From Methylobacterium crusticola (GTDB lineage: Bacteria; Pseudomonadota; Alphaproteobacteria; Rhizobiales; Beijerinckiaceae): a stretch of DNA of 36,038 nt. The stretch lies in the NCBI RefSeq assembly GCF_003574465.1, contig NZ_KZ984618.1:828-36865 (forward strand), read 5' to 3'. The position numbers were made by a program, and so were the translations under genes. Numbering within the stretch: position 1 is the first letter of the stretch; every line of letters begins with the position of its first letter. Below, piece by piece: positions 7,256 to 16,151 of the stretch. The notes below the pieces were generated by a model. That model made no database searches, was not told where the DNA came from, and saw nothing but the letters and a program-made list of their open reading frames with translations.

Positions 7256-8556
7256 CGCCCACCCGCGACGCCGCGCCCATCCGCGACGACCTCGAGCGCC
7301 GCCTCGCGGCGATCGGCGAGCCCGCGAGCCGCCACGTCTTCACGACGCTCTACCCGGAGGCGGCCCGGGCGGCGGCCGACGCCGCCGACGCGCGGCGCCG
7401 GGCCGGCATCTCCCTCGGTCCGCTCGACGGCGCCATGGTGTCGATCAAGGACCTGTTCGACGTCGCGGGCGAGCCCACCACCGCGGGCTCGGCGCTGCGC
7501 CGCACGGCCGCGCCGGCCGCCGGGGACGCCCCCGTGGTGGCGCGCCTGCGCCGGGCCGGCGCGGTCATCCTGGGCAAGACCAACATGTCCGAGTTCGCCT
7601 TCTCGGGCCTCGGGCTCAACCCGCACTGGGGCAACCCCGGCAACGCCGCCGACCCGAGCCTGGTGCCGGGCGGCTCGTCCTCGGGCGCCGGCGTCTCGGC
7701 GGCGCTCGGCACCAGCGACGTCGCGATCGGCACCGACACCGGCGGCTCGGTGCGCATTCCCGCGGCCCTCAACGGCGTCGTCGGCTTCAAGCCGACGGCC
7801 CGGCGCGTGCCCCTGGACGGCGCCTTCCCGCTCTCGCCCACCCTCGATTCGATCGGGCCGCTCGCCCGCAGTGTCCGGGCCTGCGCCGAGGCCGACGCCG
7901 TCCTGGCGGGGGAGGAGTGGAGGCCGCTCCGGCCGGTCCCGCTGCGGGACCTGCGGATCGGGGTGCCGCGCGGCCTGCTCTTCACCGAGACCGACGCGGA
8001 CGTGGCGCAGGCGTTCGAGGCCGCCCTCGGGATGCTCGGGGCGGCGGGCGCGCGGGTCGCCGACGTCGCGATCGACGACCTCCTCGAGCGGATGGCCGAG
8101 GCGACCGCCCCCGCGCCCCTGGCGTCCGTGGAGGCCGCGGCGGTGCACGCCGACTGGATCGACGCCGAGGAGGCCGCCTTCGATCCCCGGGTCCACGCCC
8201 GCATCAGCCGCGGCCGCACCGTCACGGCGGCGACCTACATCCGGATGCTGCGCACCCGCGCGGGCCTGATCGGCGCCTGCGACGACCGCCTCAGCCCCCT
8301 CGACGTGCTCGCCCTGCCGGCCACCGCGATCCCGGCGGTGCCGATCGCCGCCGTGGCGCAGGACGAGGCGGCGTTCACGCGCACGAACCTCCTGATGCTG
8401 CGCAACACCATGGTGGGGAACCTGTTCGACCTGACGGGCATCTCCCTGCCGCTCAAGGGCCGGGCGCGGCCGGTCGGCCTGATGCTGCTCGCCCGGCACG
8501 GCCAGGACCGGAGGCTGCTCGAGATCGCGGCGGCCGTGGAGGCGGGACTGCGCTGA
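7252..8556 (+). CDS. Amidase (amidase signature family)
   Basis: 434 residues, cytoplasmic. The Ser-cisSer-Lys triad is complete: Lys66 in VSIKDLFD, Ser142 in PGGSSSGAG and Ser166 in GTDTGGSVRIPAALNG. The 24-residue spacing between the two serines matches the family (217 and 241 in FAAH). It hydrolyses a carboxamide to a carboxylate and ammonia; the substrate cannot be read from the sequence. It lacks the features of GatA as part of a GatCAB complex, since no gatB or gatC is nearby. As the last gene after the transporter and DUF2848, it probably acts on the imported compound or on the DUF2848 product. Confidence 0.92.
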   Translation: MTPTRDAAPIRDDLERRLAAIGEPASRHVFTTLYPEAARAAADAADARRRAGISLGPLDGAMVSIKDLFDVAGEPTTAGSALRRTAAPAAGDAPVVARLRRAGAVILGKTNMSEFAFSGLGLNPHWGNPGNAADPSLVPGGSSSGAGVSAALGTSDVAIGTDTGGSVRIPAALNGVVGFKPTARRVPLDGAFPLSPTLDSIGPLARSVRACAEADAVLAGEEWRPLRPVPLRDLRIGVPRGLLFTETDADVAQAFEAALGMLGAAGARVADVAIDDLLERMAEATAPAPLASVEAAAVHADWIDAEEAAFDPRVHARISRGRTVTAATYIRMLRTRAGLIGACDDRLSPLDVLALPATAIPAVPIAAVAQDEAAFTRTNLLMLRNTMVGNLFDLTGISLPLKGRARPVGLMLLARHGQDRRLLEIAAAVEAGLR

Positions 8557-8560
8557 GGCG

Positions 8561-8602
8561 CCGGTCCGGCTCCCCGCCGGCCGGGGACCGGCCCCGGGGA
8601 GC
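8561..8602 (+). terminator. Overlapping GC hairpins after the amidase gene
   Basis: Two mutually exclusive stems can form: CCGGTCC (8561-8567) with GGACCGG (8585-8591), and GCTCCCCG (8569-8576) with CGGGGAGC (8595-8602). There is no T tract, as is common for terminators in very GC-rich genomes. It ends the GntR-regulated plus-strand unit. Confidence 0.5.
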
Positions 8603-8661
8603 GCGGGAGCGGCCCTGAGGGACCGGGCGCCCCGGCATCACGGGGCGCTGGCCCCGGGGCT

Positions 8662-8847
8662 TCAGCCCTGCGGCTGGCCGATATGCGCCGCCACGGTCGC
8701 GACCCGCGAGCCCACCAGCTTGACGACGTGACGCAGCTCATCCCCGCTCACGCGGAAGTGCTCAGCCCAGTAGGCGCGATCATCGGGGCAGTGAATATCG
8801 ATATGCTGCGCGACGCGCGGCTTCAGAGCACCGTTACTCTCGGACAT
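8662..8847 (-). CDS. DUF3606 small protein
   Basis: 61 residues. It matches the DUF3606 pattern: an acidic and polar start, IDIHCPDDRAYWAEHFRVSGDELRHVVKLVG, then a short helix with VATVAAHI. These very small alphaproteobacterial proteins have no established function. The start ATG 8847 has a strong AGGGGTGG. The opposite strand is also open here but lacks family resemblance. It stands alone, convergent with the amidase gene and divergent from the asparaginase gene. Confidence 0.82.
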   Translation of the reverse strand: MSESNGALKPRVAQHIDIHCPDDRAYWAEHFRVSGDELRHVVKLVGSRVATVAAHIGQPQG

Positions 8848-8869
8848 GACCCACCCCTGAAGTGATGCT

Positions 8870-8910
8870 CGACCATGCGGCGCCGGCGCCCGGCGCGCGC
8901 ACCATGGTCG
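8870..8910. repeat. Inverted repeat CGACCATG / CATGGTCG
   Basis: Eight-base arms at 8870-8877 and 8903-8910 are separated by 25 GC-rich bases, just upstream of the DUF3606 gene. It could be an operator pair or a hairpin in the leader of either divergent gene. Confidence 0.4.
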
Positions 8911-8962
8911 CTCATCAACGTGTGCGGCCGCGGAAAGTTTCTTGTGGGACGCGTCCCGCTGA

Positions 8963-10234
<1,272 letters not shown>

Positions 10235-10269
10235 GGCCGGCGGGGAACCGCGCGGGCCGGCGCCCGCGC

Positions 10270-10590
10270 TCAGAGCGCCGCGAACCAGGCGGCGTAGGGC
10301 GTGGTGCGGGCGAGGTGCCGGGTGTAGTCGGGAGCGCCGTCGGTCCACCAGGGCGGCCCGCGCTCGCCCAGGCCGCGCTTGGCCGCGTCGACCGCCGCGC
10401 GGGCCTGCGCCAGGGCCGCGCCGCCCTGCGGCTTGGCGTCCCGCACGGCGCGGCGCGCCCGCATCAGCTCGCCGACCAGCCGCTCCCGCTCCTGCGGGTC
10501 AAGGCCGGGGTCGGCGCGCCGCCAGAGCCGGCCCCGCACCGCGATGTAGCGCCCGTCCGGCGTCACGGGCGGCGCCTCCCGGGCGGTCAT
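10270..10590 (-). CDS. Conserved hypothetical protein, short helical
   Basis: 106 residues, soluble. The layout is a beta-like opening PDGRYIAVRGRLWRRADP, a long charged helix rich in Ala, Arg and Glu (ERERLVGELMRARRAVRD), and an aromatic end PPWWTDGAPDYTRHLARTTPYAAWFAAL. I recognise this arrangement as a family widespread in Hyphomicrobiales, with no known function. It has no signal peptide or membrane segment. It is divergent from the GGDEF gene and convergent with asparaginase. Confidence 0.75.
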   Translation of the reverse strand: MTAREAPPVTPDGRYIAVRGRLWRRADPGLDPQERERLVGELMRARRAVRDAKPQGGAALAQARAAVDAAKRGLGERGPPWWTDGAPDYTRHLARTTPYAAWFAAL

Positions 10591-10734
10591 GCCCGGCCCC
10601 GCTCCGGTCCGGCGCGCCGCCTTGAGGGGCCGTTAAGCCTTGGCGCGCACATTCCTCTCCGGGCACATCGACGGGCCGGCCCGCGGCACGCCGCGGCGGG
10701 GCGCCGCCGGGCCGGACCCGCGCCGGGGGACGCC

Positions 10735-11637
10735 ATGCACATCGTCGTCGTCGATCCGAGCCGGGTCGTTCTCAAGGTCATCAGCGGCCTCCTGACGCCC
10801 CGGGGCCACAGCGTGGACGCCTTCACGGATTCCCGCGAGGCCCTGGGCTTCGTCACCGACAACGCCTCGGTGACCGCCCTGATCACGAGCCTGGAGGTGC
10901 GGCCCATCGGCGGCCTGGAGCTGTGCTGGTCGGCCCGGCTCCTCGCGGACGCGCACCGGCCGCTCTACATCATCACCATGTCGTCGGCGCGCAATGCCCG
11001 CAACCTCGCCGAGGCGCTGGACAGCGGCTCGGACGACTTCATCGACAAACCGCCGGGCGCCGAGGAGCTCTACGCCCGCCTGCGCGCCGCCGAGCGCCTG
11101 ACCGGGATGCAGCGCCAGCTGATCCGCCTCGCCGAGACCGACGCGCTCACCGGGCTCCTCAACCGGCGGGCCTTCCTGCAGCGGGTGACCGAGGCGACGG
11201 ACCGCGTCGGCGCGCACGGCCGGCTCGGCATGATCCTCGTCGACATCGACCACTTCAAGTCGATCAACGACCAGCACGGCCACGACGTCGGCGACGCGGC
11301 GATCCGGGGCGTCTCCCAGGAGCTCGCCGAGGAGGCGGGCGGCATCGCCGGGCGCCTCGGCGGCGAGGAGTTCGCGCTGGCGCTGCCGGGCCGCTCGCTC
11401 GCGGACGCGGAGGCGACGGCGGGACGCCTGCGGCTGCGCTGCACGCAGCTGCGCTTCAAGGGCAGCCGCGGGCCGGTGCAGCTCACCGCCAGCTTCGGGG
11501 TGAGCGAGTGGTCGGAGGGCGAGACGGTGGTGGGCCTCCTGAAGCGGGCCGACATCGCGCTCTACGAGGCCAAGACCGGCGGCCGCAACCGCGTCGTCTC
11601 GGCGGCGACCGACCTGATCCTGGCCCGGGCCGGGTAG
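10735..11637 (+). CDS. GGDEF diguanylate cyclase with acceptor-less receiver domain
   Basis: 300 residues. Residues 1-120 are a receiver-like domain and 130-295 a GGDEF domain that makes cyclic di-GMP from two GTP. The catalytic loop is RLGGEEFALAL (209-213), and the substrate helix DALTGLLNRRAF and DIDHFKSINDQHGHDVGD are intact, so it should be active. The receiver keeps Asp7 and Lys105 (DFIDKPP), but the acceptor Asp is Ser52 in LITSLEVRP, so classical phosphorylation is unlikely. The residues ahead of GGEEF lack the RxxD inhibitory site, so product inhibition is probably absent. ATG 10735 follows GGGGGA. Confidence 0.93.
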   Translation: MHIVVVDPSRVVLKVISGLLTPRGHSVDAFTDSREALGFVTDNASVTALITSLEVRPIGGLELCWSARLLADAHRPLYIITMSSARNARNLAEALDSGSDDFIDKPPGAEELYARLRAAERLTGMQRQLIRLAETDALTGLLNRRAFLQRVTEATDRVGAHGRLGMILVDIDHFKSINDQHGHDVGDAAIRGVSQELAEEAGGIAGRLGGEEFALALPGRSLADAEATAGRLRLRCTQLRFKGSRGPVQLTASFGVSEWSEGETVVGLLKRADIALYEAKTGGRNRVVSAATDLILARAG

Positions 11638-11639
11638 CC

Positions 11640-11662
11640 GCCGCCCGGCCCCCGCGGGCGGC
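11640..11662 (+). terminator. Hairpin after the GGDEF gene
   Basis: GCCGCCCG (11640-11647) and CGGGCGGC (11655-11662) form a perfect 8-bp stem with a 7-base loop, three bases after the stop. There is no T tract. Confidence 0.5.
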
Positions 11663-11964
11663 CCGGGCCCCGGGGACCGGGCTGCCCCATTGCGACCGGC
11701 CCGGCCTGCCCGAGCCGTCCCATTCTGGGGCGATCAGGCCGCCGGACGGGGATCCCAGATTTAGCTGACTGGGCGAGCACAACCCTGGATTCGCGACATT
11801 CTGACGCGGATTCGGCCCGCCGGACCGGTCTGGCGGGCCCGCGGGGCCCGATTCGCGGCCCCGCCGGCCGGCCGGCCTGCACCCCCGCGGCGGCTGGAAC
11901 GCCGCTTGATCAGATCCCTCCGTAAGCACTGCGCATGTATCGCGCTGGGACGGAGGCAAACGGC
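11663..11964 (+). promoter_or_regulatory. Leader region of the LuxR-type gene with two adjacent hairpins
   Basis: About 300 bases without a convincing gene. Two structures stand back to back: a near-perfect 26-base palindrome at 11814-11839 (arms GGCCCGCC and GGCGGGCC, one mismatched pair), and a hairpin with GCGGGGCC (11841-11848) pairing GGCCCCGC (11857-11864). A less GC-rich stretch at 11755-11812 may hold the promoter, but I see no clear -35/-10 pair. GGACGGAGG at about 11948-11956 is the ribosome-binding site. Confidence 0.45.
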
Positions 11965-12630
11965 ATGAGTGAAGCCGTCAAGGTTTTGATCGTCAACGAG
12001 CCGTCGGATCTCGGCGCGACTTTCCGGGCAACGCTCGAACACGCGCCCGCACTGCGCACCGTCGATCCCGGCGAGGTGCCGGACGGGCTCGATGCGGACG
12101 CGACGGTCGCCCTGGTCTTCGCGCCCGAGCACGGCGTCTCGGCCGTCGCGGCCCTGCGCGCGCGCCACCCGGACGTGAAGGTGCTGGTGGCCTTGCTGGC
12201 GGCCGACGCCGCCGAGATCGGCCGCTTCGTGGCGGCGGGCGCGGACGCGTTCGTGGCCCGCTCGGCGGCCCCGCGGGAGATCTGCGGCGCGATCCTGGCC
12301 CTCGCCCGCGGCCTGCCGCTCCAGGGCGGCGGCGCCGAGGCGCCGGGGGACGCGGCCGCCGCCACGCTCGGGCTGACCCCCCGCGAGGCCGAGGTGCTGC
12401 GCTTCCTGAGCGCCGGTTTCAGCAACAAGGAGGTGGCGCGCCGGCTCACCGTCAGCGTCCGCACCGTCGAGACCCACCGCCTCAACTTGCGCCGCAAGAC
12501 CAAGACCGGCCGCCTCAAGGACCTGGTCCAGCTCGCCCGCCAGATCGGCCTCGCGCCGGTCCTCGACAGCGATCTGCCCCGGAGCCTGCGTCCGGGCCGG
12601 CACGAGGGCCACGGCGCCACCTCGCATTGA
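11965..12630 (+). CDS. NarL/FixJ-like LuxR-type regulator with pseudo-receiver
   Basis: 221 residues. Residues 5-115 have the alternating strand/helix pattern of a receiver; 137-195 are a LuxR-type helix-turn-helix (LTPREAEVLRFLSAGFSN, VARRLTVSVRTVETH). Every phosphorylation residue is changed: the acidic pair reads Asn-Glu (11-12), the acceptor region reads VFAPEHG with no Asp, and the Lys is Arg99 in FVARSAAP. It probably binds DNA constitutively or on a protein or ligand cue. ATG 11965 is preferred to ATG 11935 because GGAGG lies eight bases upstream. No partner kinase is nearby. Confidence 0.9.
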   Translation: MSEAVKVLIVNEPSDLGATFRATLEHAPALRTVDPGEVPDGLDADATVALVFAPEHGVSAVAALRARHPDVKVLVALLAADAAEIGRFVAAGADAFVARSAAPREICGAILALARGLPLQGGGAEAPGDAAAATLGLTPREAEVLRFLSAGFSNKEVARRLTVSVRTVETHRLNLRRKTKTGRLKDLVQLARQIGLAPVLDSDLPRSLRPGRHEGHGATSH

Positions 12631-12654
12631 CTCAGACGCGGGTCTCCCCGCGCG

Positions 12655-12772
12655 ACCTCCGACGACGGAGGTGCCGACCCGGGTCCGCCGCGCCGCCCGA
12701 AGCGCTGAGCGGCCCGAGGAGACGACGGGACCCGCGCGGGGCCCGGGGCGCATCCCCGGGTCCCGCGCGGGT
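12655..12772. terminator. Convergent terminator region with a 19-bp stem
   Basis: Between the convergent regulator and topoisomerase genes lie a small hairpin (ACCTCCG 12655-12661 with CGGAGGT 12666-12672) and a very strong one. In the strong one, arms 12730-12748 and 12754-12772 pair over 19 positions with one G-T, around the loop CGCAT. It should act for both strands. Confidence 0.7.
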
Positions 12773-12784
12773 GCTCGACCGGCG

Positions 12785-13981
12785 TCAGGCCGCCCGCCGC
12801 GCCGCCGCCTTCCGGGCCGGCCGGCCGTCGCCCGCCTTCGCGGCCCTGCCCGCGGGCTTGGCGCGGCCGGCCGGCCGCGCCTCCCGCTCGGCCGCGGCGG
12901 CGAGCCGCCCCTGGAGCAGGCCGAGCACCGCCGTCTCCTCGGGCCGCAGGCGGCCGAGGTCCTCGCGCAGGGCCGCCTGGACCTCCTCCTGGACCTGGAG
13001 CAGCAGCTCGCCCTCGAGGTAGCAGCCCAGGATCTCGGGGTGGACGTAGCACTTGCGGCAAATGGTCGGCGTGTTGCCGAGGCGCTCGGCGACCCGCTCG
13101 ATGGCGGCCCGCACGTTCTTCTTGGCCGCGGCCTGGCTGTCGAAGGCCTCGAACTCCCGCAGGGCCAGGGCCGCCAGCACGGTGCCGGACCAGGTGCGGA
13201 AATCCTTGGCGGTGACGTCGCGGCCGGTGATCTCGCGCAGGTAGGCGTTCACGTCGGCCGAGGTGACGTCGCGCTGCACGCCCTCGTCGTCGATGTACTG
13301 GAACAGCTCCTGGCCGGGCAGGTCCTGGCAGGCCTTGACGATCTTGGCCACCCGCCGGTCCTGGACCGCGAGCTCCCAGGTCTTGCCGCTCTTGCCCTTG
13401 AAGCGGAACCGCAGCTCCCGGCCCTCGACGGTGACGTGGGGGTCGCGCAGGGTGGTGAGGCCGTAGCTCTTGTTCTGCCGGGCGTAATCGTCGTTGCCGA
13501 CCCGGATCAGGGTCGTCTCCAGGAGGTGCACGACGGTCGCCAGCACCTTCTCGCGGGGGAGGCCGCGCCGGCCCATATCCGCCTGCACGGTCGCGCGGAG
13601 GCCCGGCAGCGCGTCCGCGAAGGCCATCATGTGGGCGAACTTGCTGCTCTCGCGCGCCTGGCGGAACTCCGGGTGGTAGCGGTACTGCTTGCGCCCCCGG
13701 TCGTCGCGCCCCGTGGCCTGGATGTGGCCCTTGGCGTGGCGGCAGATCCAGACGTCGGTGTAGGCGGGCGGGATCGCCAGGGCCTTGATCCGCGCCAGCA
13801 CGGCCGCGTCCCGCACCCGCGCGCCGGCGGCATCGACGTAGACGAAGCCGCGGCCGCTCCGCTTGCGGCGGTAGCCGGGCTCCTCGTCGCTGACGTAGCG
13901 CAGGCCCGCCTCGCGGGCGGCGTCTTTGGTGTCGACGCGATCCTCGGCGACTGCGTCCGCCGATTCGGGATCCGACAGCAT
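12785..13981 (-). CDS. DNA topoisomerase IB (poxvirus type)
   Basis: 398 residues. It relaxes supercoils through a 3'-phosphotyrosyl link. The active-site set is visible: Arg160 in TTLIRVGNDDYA, Lys197 in RFKGKSGKTWEL, Arg262 in KDFRTWSGT, and the nucleophile Tyr312 in ICRKCYVHPEIL. The N-terminal small domain (GYRRKRSGRGFVYVDAAG) is typical of bacterial members. The last 35 residues are a low-complexity Ala/Arg/Lys/Pro tail that probably adds nonspecific DNA affinity. ATG 13981 has GTGAGG upstream; the frame runs on to 15541 but that part is antisense to the glycosyltransferase. It is an accessory enzyme, not the essential TopA. Confidence 0.94.
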   Translation of the reverse strand: MLSDPESADAVAEDRVDTKDAAREAGLRYVSDEEPGYRRKRSGRGFVYVDAAGARVRDAAVLARIKALAIPPAYTDVWICRHAKGHIQATGRDDRGRKQYRYHPEFRQARESSKFAHMMAFADALPGLRATVQADMGRRGLPREKVLATVVHLLETTLIRVGNDDYARQNKSYGLTTLRDPHVTVEGRELRFRFKGKSGKTWELAVQDRRVAKIVKACQDLPGQELFQYIDDEGVQRDVTSADVNAYLREITGRDVTAKDFRTWSGTVLAALALREFEAFDSQAAAKKNVRAAIERVAERLGNTPTICRKCYVHPEILGCYLEGELLLQVQEEVQAALREDLGRLRPEETAVLGLLQGRLAAAAEREARPAGRAKPAGRAAKAGDGRPARKAAARRAA

Positions 13982-14059
13982 GGGGCAAGGCCTCACGGTT
14001 CGTTGGTGTGCTTCAACTGAGGCCCGCCGGGCCCGGTTCCTGACGAGGCCTGCGGCAAG

Positions 14060-14122
14060 ACCTCGTGGCCCGGGGAAAACACCTCGTGGCCCGGGGAAAA
14101 CACCCCGTGGCCCGGGGACGGG
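14060..14122. repeat. 21-bp tandem repeat, three copies
   Basis: Copies start at 14060, 14081 and 14102. The first two are identical; the third diverges in its last bases. The core is CGTGGCCCGGGGAAAAC, and a decayed fourth copy may follow at 14123. It lies in the 240-base gap between the divergent topoisomerase and glycosyltransferase genes, with no spacers of CRISPR size. Confidence 0.85.
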
Positions 14123-14221
14123 CCTCGCGGCCCGCGGGGCCGCGCCCGGCCGGCGGATTGGCCGCGACGCCGGGCCCGGGGCGCTGTAGGGAGGGGGCCG
14201 GGCAGGCGGGGGACGATCGGG

Positions 14222-15388
14222 GTGGAGCCAGGGGACGCCGCGACCGCGGACGCGACCGGGATGCCGGGGCGCAGGACGATCGCCTTCGTGGTCACGGAGG
14301 ACTGGTTCTTCGCCTCCCACTTCCTGCCGCTCGCCCGGGCGGCGGTCGCGGCCGGCCACGCCGTCGCGGTGGTGACCCGGGTGCGGGCCCACCGGGACGC
14401 GATCGCCGCCACGGGGGCCCGGGTGGTGGCCCTGGAGGCGGAGCGCTCCAGCCTCAACCCGATGGCGGCCGGCTACGCCGCCGGCCAGCTCGCCGCGATC
14501 CTGACGGCGCTCGAGGCCGACCTCGTCCACTGCATCGCGCTCCGGGGCATCCTGGTCGGCGGGGCCGCCGCCACCCTGGCGCGCATTCCCCGGCGGGTCT
14601 ACGCGCTCACCGGCCTCGGCCTCATCGGGGCGCGCCGCGACGCGGCCGGGCGCCTGGGGCGGACGGCCCTGCGCCACTTGATCCGCGGTCCGCTGGAGAC
14701 CGCCCGCACCCGGTACCTGTTCGAGAACCCGGACGACGCCGCGCTCCTCGGGCTCGACCCGGCCGACACCCGCGTCACCGTGGTGGGGGGCGCGGGCGTC
14801 GATCCCGCGGCCTGGACGCCGAGGCCCCTGCCGGCCCAGCCGCCCCTGCGGGTCGCCCTCGTCGCCCGCATGCTGTGGTCGAAGGGGGTCGACACCGCGG
14901 TCGCGGCCGTGCGCCTCGCCCGCGAGGGCGGCGCCGCCGTCGCCCTCACCCTGCACGGCGCCCCGGACCCCTCGAACCGCCGCGCGATCCCCGAGGCGAC
15001 CCTGCGGGACTGGTCCCGCGACGGCGTCGCCTGGCACGGGCCGACGGCGGACGTGGCGGGCGTGCTCGGGGCAAGCCACGTCGCCTGCCTGCCCTCCCGG
15101 GGCGGCGAGGGCCTGCCCCGCGCCCTCCTGGAGGCGGCCGCCTGCGGCCGGGCGATCGTGACCACCGACGTGCCGGGCTGCCGGGCGCTGGTGCGGGACG
15201 GCGTCGAGGGCCTCGTGGTGCCGCCGGACGACCCCGCAGCGCTCGCCGGGGCGCTCGCGCGGCTCGCCGCCGATCCCGCCCTCGTCGCCCGCCTGGGCGA
15301 GGCCGCCCGCGCGCGCGTCCTCGCCGGCGGCTTCACCGAGGCGGCGGTCGCCGGGGCGGTGCTGCGGATCTACGCGGACCTCGCCTGA
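14222..15388 (+). CDS. Glycosyltransferase family 4 protein
   Basis: 388 residues in two Rossmann-like halves (GT-B fold). The N-terminal half starts TIAFVVTEDWFFASHFLPLARAA; the C-terminal half has VALVARMLWSKGVDTAV and the GT4 nucleotide-sugar motif PSRGGEGLPRALLEAAACG, with Glu at the expected positions, then the GVEGLVVPPDDPAAL segment. It resembles lipopolysaccharide or exopolysaccharide transferases of the WecH/PglA sort, using a UDP- or GDP-sugar. The start is GTG 14222 after GGGGGA; ATG 14261 is an alternative that would remove 13 residues. The methyltransferase follows 43 bases later. No other polysaccharide gene is adjacent. Confidence 0.9.
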   Translation: MEPGDAATADATGMPGRRTIAFVVTEDWFFASHFLPLARAAVAAGHAVAVVTRVRAHRDAIAATGARVVALEAERSSLNPMAAGYAAGQLAAILTALEADLVHCIALRGILVGGAAATLARIPRRVYALTGLGLIGARRDAAGRLGRTALRHLIRGPLETARTRYLFENPDDAALLGLDPADTRVTVVGGAGVDPAAWTPRPLPAQPPLRVALVARMLWSKGVDTAVAAVRLAREGGAAVALTLHGAPDPSNRRAIPEATLRDWSRDGVAWHGPTADVAGVLGASHVACLPSRGGEGLPRALLEAAACGRAIVTTDVPGCRALVRDGVEGLVVPPDDPAALAGALARLAADPALVARLGEAARARVLAGGFTEAAVAGAVLRIYADLA

Positions 15389-15431
15389 TGCGCCCCGGCC
15401 CGACGCGAGCCGGCCCGGCGGGCCCCGCCTG

Positions 15432-16151
15432 ATGGAGCCAGCGGCGTTCATCCGGGCCCATACCCGCCTGCGGCCGGTGCCGCACGCGCCGGCGATCCGC
15501 CTCCACGTCGCCGACGAGGCCACGGAATTGTGGAGCCGCACCGAGGAGGAGCTCGGCGCGATCGGCCTGCCGCCGCCCTTCTGGGCCTTCGCCTGGGCCG
15601 GCGGGCAGGCGCTCGCGCGCTACGTCCTCGACCATCCCGAGACGGTCGCGGGCGCGCGGGTGCTCGACTTCGCGTCGGGCTCCGGCCTCGTCGCCATCGC
15701 GGCCGCGATGGCGGGGGCGGCCGCCGTGCGGGCGAGCGACCTCGACCCCTTCGCGCTCGCGGCGATCGGCCTCAACGCGGCCGAGAACGGCGTCGCCGGT
15801 CGCGTCGAGGCGGCGGCGTCCGACCTCGTGGGCCGCGACGAGGGCTGGGATTGCGTGCTCGCGGCCGACATCTTCTACGAGCGCGACCTCGCGGCCCGGG
15901 TCTCCGGCTGGCTCGAGGGGCTCCACGCCCGCGGCGCCCGGGTGCTGATCGGGGACCCGGGCCGGGCCTACCTGCCGCGGAGCCGCCTCGTGAGCCTCGC
16001 CACCTACGCGGTGCCGGTGACCCGGGCGCTGGAGGATGCCGAGATCAAGGAGACGGGGGTGTGGCGGTTCGCGGCGGGAGGCGGCCCGGACGCCCCGGCG
16101 GCGGCCCGCATCGCCGCCGGCCGGGGCCCGGTCAGACGTACATCGCCTTGA
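15432..16151 (+). CDS. Class I SAM-dependent methyltransferase, ETF-beta lysine methyltransferase-like
   Basis: 239 residues. The opening motif PPPFWAFAWAGGQALARYVLDHP (47-69) is characteristic of the METTL20/ETFBKMT group, which trimethylates lysines of the electron transfer flavoprotein beta subunit in mitochondria and in some alphaproteobacteria. SAM motif I is VLDFASGSGLVAIAA (77-91), then ASDLDPFA, and the post-II acidic motif ADIFYE (145-150). A related reading such as nicotinamide N-methyltransferase-like is possible. The C-terminal 25 residues are low complexity and may be unstructured. It overlaps the convergent patatin-like gene by 20 bases. No clear ribosome-binding site precedes ATG 15432. 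Confidence 0.85.
   Translation: MEPAAFIRAHTRLRPVPHAPAIRLHVADEATELWSRTEEELGAIGLPPPFWAFAWAGGQALARYVLDHPETVAGARVLDFASGSGLVAIAAAMAGAAAVRASDLDPFALAAIGLNAAENGVAGRVEAAASDLVGRDEGWDCVLAADIFYERDLAARVSGWLEGLHARGARVLIGDPGRAYLPRSRLVSLATYAVPVTRALEDAEIKETGVWRFAAGGGPDAPAAARIAAGRGPVRRTSP

Noticed and set aside
8683..8865. A 60-codon frame on the plus strand opposite DUF3606
   Set aside because: The minus-strand frame has the DUF3606 pattern and a strong ribosome-binding site; the plus frame has neither.
14060..14122. CRISPR array
   Set aside because: The 21-base units are directly adjacent with no spacers, and there are no cas genes.
14060..14122. A seven-residue peptide repeat (FSPGHEV-like) encoded by the 21-bp unit on the minus strand
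   Set aside because: The containing frame has no family resemblance, overlaps the glycosyltransferase gene and has no ribosome-binding site.
13982..15541. N-terminal extension of topoisomerase IB to 918 residues
   Set aside because: The extension is antisense to the glycosyltransferase and low in complexity. The family N-terminus starts at 13981.
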